Positions 6,043 to 7,877 of a stretch of 7,877 nucleotides of DNA are shown piece after piece. The position numbers and the translations under genes are program-made. Positions within the stretch are counted from its first letter, which is position 1, and each line of letters starts with the position of its first letter. Source of the DNA: JAKEGK01 sp050116575 (GTDB taxonomy: Bacteria > Pseudomonadota > Gammaproteobacteria > SZUA-152); assembly GCA_050116575.1 (NCBI GenBank), contig JASFOJ010000198.1, positions 1 through 7,877 on the forward strand, in the 5' to 3' direction. Below the pieces are notes generated by a model that was not told the origin of the DNA, did not search any database, and saw only the letters and a list, made by a program, of their open reading frames with translations.

Positions 6043-6048
6043 ATTATA
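6043..6048 (-). promoter_or_regulatory. Candidate -10 element of the YqgE operon
   Basis: A perfect TATAAT on the minus strand lies about 95 bases before the YqgE start, leaving a leader of roughly 90 bases. No good TTGACA-like -35 is found at 16-18 bases. The position is right for the operon promoter, but the evidence is the hexamer only. Confidence 0.35.
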
Positions 6049-6078
6049 ACGTAGAACGCCTGCCAGGTGGATGGTAAA

Positions 6079-6114
6079 CCGCTAAGACCCTGACGTGAGT
6101 CAGGGTGATAGCGG
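6079..6114. terminator. Strong two-part hairpin between GGDEF gene and YqgE operon
   Basis: The inner stem is ACCCTGAC (6087-6094) and GTCAGGGT (6099-6106) with the tetraloop GTGA. The outer stem is CCGCTA (6079-6084) and TAGCGG (6109-6114). The two are separated by a two-base internal mismatch, giving 14 pairs in 36 bases. It lies 29 bases beyond the stop of the PAS-GGDEF gene in the direction of transcription and upstream of the YqgE promoter candidate. The position suits a transcription terminator or mRNA-stabilising end, but only a short TTTA follows on the minus strand, so a Rho-independent terminator is not fully supported. A competing pairing uses GGTCTT at 6133-6138. Confidence 0.5.
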
Positions 6115-6142
6115 CGAGGCTAGCGAAGAAGAGGTCTTGGAT

Positions 6143-7021
6143 TTATAACGCTTCGATCGCGTTGGTACCGTTGGTTTTGGCTGCGTCCAATGCCTGGTTG
6201 GCTTTGCGCAGCAATAACACGGAGTCATTGCCCTTTTCCCATGACGTGACGCCGAAGTTGGTTTGCAGGTGAAACGGCGAACTGTTTTCGTAGCTGACGG
6301 GCAGATCCGCGACCTGGGCGGAGATTTTGTTGGCCAGGTGCAGGGCGGACGGCCGGTCCGTTTCCGGCAGCACAAAGATAAAGCGGTTGTATTCCACGCG
6401 GCTGACAATATCGGCCCAGCGCATCTGGTCCTTCAACAACCGGCTCACTTCGACGACTGCCTGGGTGCCGGCATCAGGGCCATGAGTGTCGACGATTTCA
6501 TCCAGATTGGTTAACTCCATGGCGATGACCGACAGATCATTGTGATAGCGTCGGCTGCGGGATACCAAGGGTTCAAGGTGTTGCAGCATGGCGCGGTGGT
6601 TCAGTAAGCCGCTTTCGCGATCCACGGTGGAAAGCTGATTTAACTGTTCGGTGAGTTTTTCCTGCTCGGCCAGCAACGAGGAAATTTCAGATATATCGGC
6701 GTAAACCGTGGCCGAATAGGCGGACTGTTCGTCGGTACCCAAAGGAATAGAGCGGTGTTTGAGCCACCGGTCCGGCTTGTTTTCGTCCCCGGGAACCAGC
6801 ACCGTGTCTGACTTTTCGCTGATGGGCCGTAACTTGTTGCTTTGCAGGTCTGACAGTGTCTTGTTGGCAATCGTATCCACGGTTTCACCCAGGAACGTCG
6901 CCAACGTATTGTTACACCATACAATGGTACCGTTGTGATCAGATATCGCAATTCCTACCGGGATTTGTTCCAGTAGTTCGCTGGCCAGGTCCAATGACAG
7001 TTTGCTGCTAGCAGGTTCCAT
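6143..7021 (-). CDS. PAS domain plus degenerate GGDEF domain protein
   Basis: The ATG at 7021 gives 292 residues; a GTG at 7036 would overlap the ribosome site and is rejected. Residues ~12-110 form a PAS domain (LLEQIPVGIAISDHNGTIVW near its start), a sensor module with no visible cofactor signature. A short coiled coil (~110-132, LLAEQEKLTEQLNQL) leads into a GGDEF fold starting at STVDRESGLLNHRA. The active site is lost: GGDEF is replaced by EYNRF (210-214), the first metal Asp by Glu169, and the substrate-binding Asn of the FKxxND region is absent. The RxxD inhibitory-site motif is intact as RWAD (201-204), five residues before EYNRF, exactly the normal spacing. No EAL or HD-GYP domain follows and no membrane segment is seen. 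The protein is therefore predicted to be a soluble c-di-GMP receptor or a protein-interaction module rather than a cyclase. Confidence 0.9.
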   Translation of the reverse strand: MEPASSKLSLDLASELLEQIPVGIAISDHNGTIVWCNNTLATFLGETVDTIANKTLSDLQSNKLRPISEKSDTVLVPGDENKPDRWLKHRSIPLGTDEQSAYSATVYADISEISSLLAEQEKLTEQLNQLSTVDRESGLLNHRAMLQHLEPLVSRSRRYHNDLSVIAMELTNLDEIVDTHGPDAGTQAVVEVSRLLKDQMRWADIVSRVEYNRFIFVLPETDRPSALHLANKISAQVADLPVSYENSSPFHLQTNFGVTSWEKGNDSVLLLRKANQALDAAKTNGTNAIEAL

Positions 7022-7030
7022 GGTTTTGTG

Positions 7031-7037
7031 CTCCACC
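7031..7037 (-). promoter_or_regulatory. Ribosome binding site deciding the PAS-GGDEF start
   Basis: GGTGGAG on the minus strand ends nine bases before the ATG at 7021. It contains the alternative GTG at 7036 itself, so the ATG is the better start. Confidence 0.65.
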
Positions 7038-7057
7038 CTTAAAAGTTTGGCTGATTG

Positions 7058-7086
7058 ATAATCGTCTCGACGGCCAGAATGGTCAA
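7058..7086 (-). promoter_or_regulatory. Sigma-70-like promoter of the PAS-GGDEF gene
   Basis: TTGACC (7081-7086) and GATTAT (7058-7063) on the minus strand are 17 bases apart. They match five and four of six consensus bases. Transcription would start near 7051, leaving a leader of about 30 bases before the ATG at 7021. Confidence 0.5.
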
Positions 7087-7233
7087 TAATTGTGTTTATC
7101 CACTACATCTTGTTGCAGCCGTCGGTTTTTAACAGTGTGCCGATCGACGCGTTGCAATGACCAAGCCACCCAGCCAGTGTTAACCTTTTATTTTCAAATG
7201 CAATAAAAACAATAATAGGAGAAATTGCGAAAA

Positions 7234-7275
7234 ATGATAAGCCTTTTCATAGCGATTATACCGTCCACTCATTGA
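7234..7275 (+). CDS. Possible 13-residue leader peptide ORF
   Basis: An AGGAG at 7217-7221 precedes an ATG at 7234 by 12 bases, longer than ideal. The frame encodes MISLFIAIIPSTH and stops at 7273-7275. The peptide is short and hydrophobic. It lies about 300 bases before the cyclase start, in the same orientation. It may be chance; only the ribosome-site-like motif argues for it. Confidence 0.15.
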   Translation: MISLFIAIIPSTH

Positions 7276-7572
7276 TCCCGGATCTTCGGTTTAAAAGGTG
7301 ACTAATTTTCATCCGTCCCCAATTCTCGTGTTTAATCTGTATTTCGGCGACCTGCCCCGGGATTTGAGCGGAAATCCACGAATTTGTGATCTATCCAGCT
7401 TAACACACCATCAGTGCGGCAAAATTTCCCCATCGAGAACGCTGATTCGGCCTAATCGGTACTCAATAAATGGTGTTTTCAGCCGAATATTATTAAGGGA
7501 ACAACCTCCAACGGCCATACCCTATCTCGTTGTAATTAAATGAATTTCGTAGTGGTGATGAAATAACAAGTT

Positions 7573-7877
7573 ATGTTGGTAACAACCATAAAAACGGACC
7601 GTTCCGGGGAGACAGATCTAAAGCAGATCAAGGACCGCTTTACTGAAATCAACCAGCAACGACTGGAGCGCACCCAGAACGCCCTGAAGTGGAAGCAACG
7701 CAACTTCCTCAGTCTATTACCGCTATTTTTTCACGTTAATCACAAGCAATTGCCCGGTTATGTGTCCGGTGACACACCGGCGGGTATCGCCCTGTATTCA
7801 CCGGACAAGCAAAGCCTGGAAGCGGCCAAAAGTCTTTCCAGGGATTTCCGATACAAGGATGCGCGGGTACCACGCCT
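7573..7877 (+). CDS. cyaA: Class I adenylate cyclase, N-terminal part (3'-partial)
   Basis: The first 101 codons are present and the frame runs off the window. After a short variable start, FTEINQQRLERTQNAL and FLSLLPLFFHVNHKQLPGYV align with the N-terminus of class I adenylate cyclases (E. coli CyaA has INQLRVDRAL, then SLLPTLLHYHHPLMPGYL). GDTPAGIALYSPDK and the LSRDFRYKD segment fit the Pseudomonas-like branch. The enzyme makes cAMP from ATP in the cytoplasm and acts with CRP. The nucleotide-binding GSxxS and metal Asp residues lie beyond the window edge, so activity cannot be judged. The ATG at 7573 is the first start after an in-frame TAA at 7564-7566, but no good Shine-Dalgarno sequence precedes it. 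It is divergent from the PAS-GGDEF gene. Confidence 0.88.
   Translation, partial: MLVTTIKTDRSGETDLKQIKDRFTEINQQRLERTQNALKWKQRNFLSLLPLFFHVNHKQLPGYVSGDTPAGIALYSPDKQSLEAAKSLSRDFRYKDARVPR

Larger units (their letters stand above)
7022..7572. other. 551-bp divergent spacer between PAS-GGDEF gene and adenylate cyclase gene
   Basis: Apart from the PAS-GGDEF promoter, no convincing gene is seen. The frame at 7298-7543 (GTG start, 81 codons) has no ribosome site and no recognisable family. Structure in the spacer: CGACGGC (7068-7074) pairs with GCCGTCG (7118-7124), followed by TTTTT; GATC-CCG-GATC is at 7274-7284; ATTCGGC (7445-7451) pairs with GCCGAAT (7482-7488) across 30 bases. TGTGATCTA at 7385-7393 matches one half of the CRP consensus, with a poor second half. 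A short frame at 7234-7275 is listed separately. This length suggests a long leader or several regulatory sites for the cyclase gene. Confidence 0.45.

Noticed and set aside
6143..7021. Active diguanylate cyclase
   Set aside because: The GGDEF signature and the metal and substrate residues are all replaced.
7298..7543. Plus-strand frame of 81 codons before the cyclase gene
   Set aside because: It starts at GTG with no ribosome site, and the composition is Pro/Ser/Arg-rich with no recognised motif or family. It probably opened by chance.

Overview
The window looks like chromosomal DNA from a gammaproteobacterium, probably one with an active sulfur metabolism. The best lineage marker is the start of a class I adenylate cyclase (CyaA type) at the right edge, a family largely confined to Gammaproteobacteria. 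A DsrC/TusE-family protein and an ETHE1-type persulfide dioxygenase support the sulfur interpretation. GC content appears moderate, with AT-rich intergenic regions. I saw no tRNA, rRNA, CRISPR array, transposase or phage gene. The organism assignment is inference.

Layout, left to right. (1) Positions 1-1149, plus strand: the C-terminal part of a caspase-family (C14) protein with an Ig-like domain before the protease; its N-terminus lies outside the window. (2) 1167-1526, minus: a small glycine-zipper lipoprotein. (3) 1527-1830: a 304-bp divergent spacer with a possible short reading frame just before lepB. (4) 1831-2499, plus: a compact signal peptidase I. (5) 2634-3002, minus: a DsrC/TusE-family protein whose two usual C-terminal cysteine positions are serines. 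(6) 3003-3497: a 495-bp AT-rich spacer with small palindromes. (7) 3498-4241, plus: an ETHE1-like persulfide dioxygenase with a cysteine-containing tail. (8) 4259-5947, minus: a probable three-gene operon in the order YqgE/AlgH-family protein with an export signal, stand-alone Rieske 2Fe-2S protein, and DUF3047 protein with a signal peptide. (9) 5948-6142: the promoter region of that operon plus a strong two-part hairpin. (10) 6143-7021, minus: a PAS-GGDEF protein with a ruined diguanylate cyclase site but an intact RxxD inhibitory-site motif. (11) 7022-7572: a 551-bp spacer. (12) 7573 to the end, plus: the N-terminus of the class I adenylate cyclase.

Functional reading. The DsrC-like gene and the persulfide dioxygenase gene are transcribed divergently from one spacer, which suggests, without proving, a common role in sulfane-sulfur handling. 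The YqgE-Rieske-DUF3047 genes are tightly packed, with the last two overlapping; two of the three products appear to be exported while the Rieske protein has no visible signal. The degenerate GGDEF protein probably senses c-di-GMP rather than making it, and it lies 551 bp from, and divergent to, the adenylate cyclase gene. The strongest candidates for something undescribed are the cysteine-shifted DsrC paralogue, the exported YqgE operon and the I-site-only GGDEF protein.
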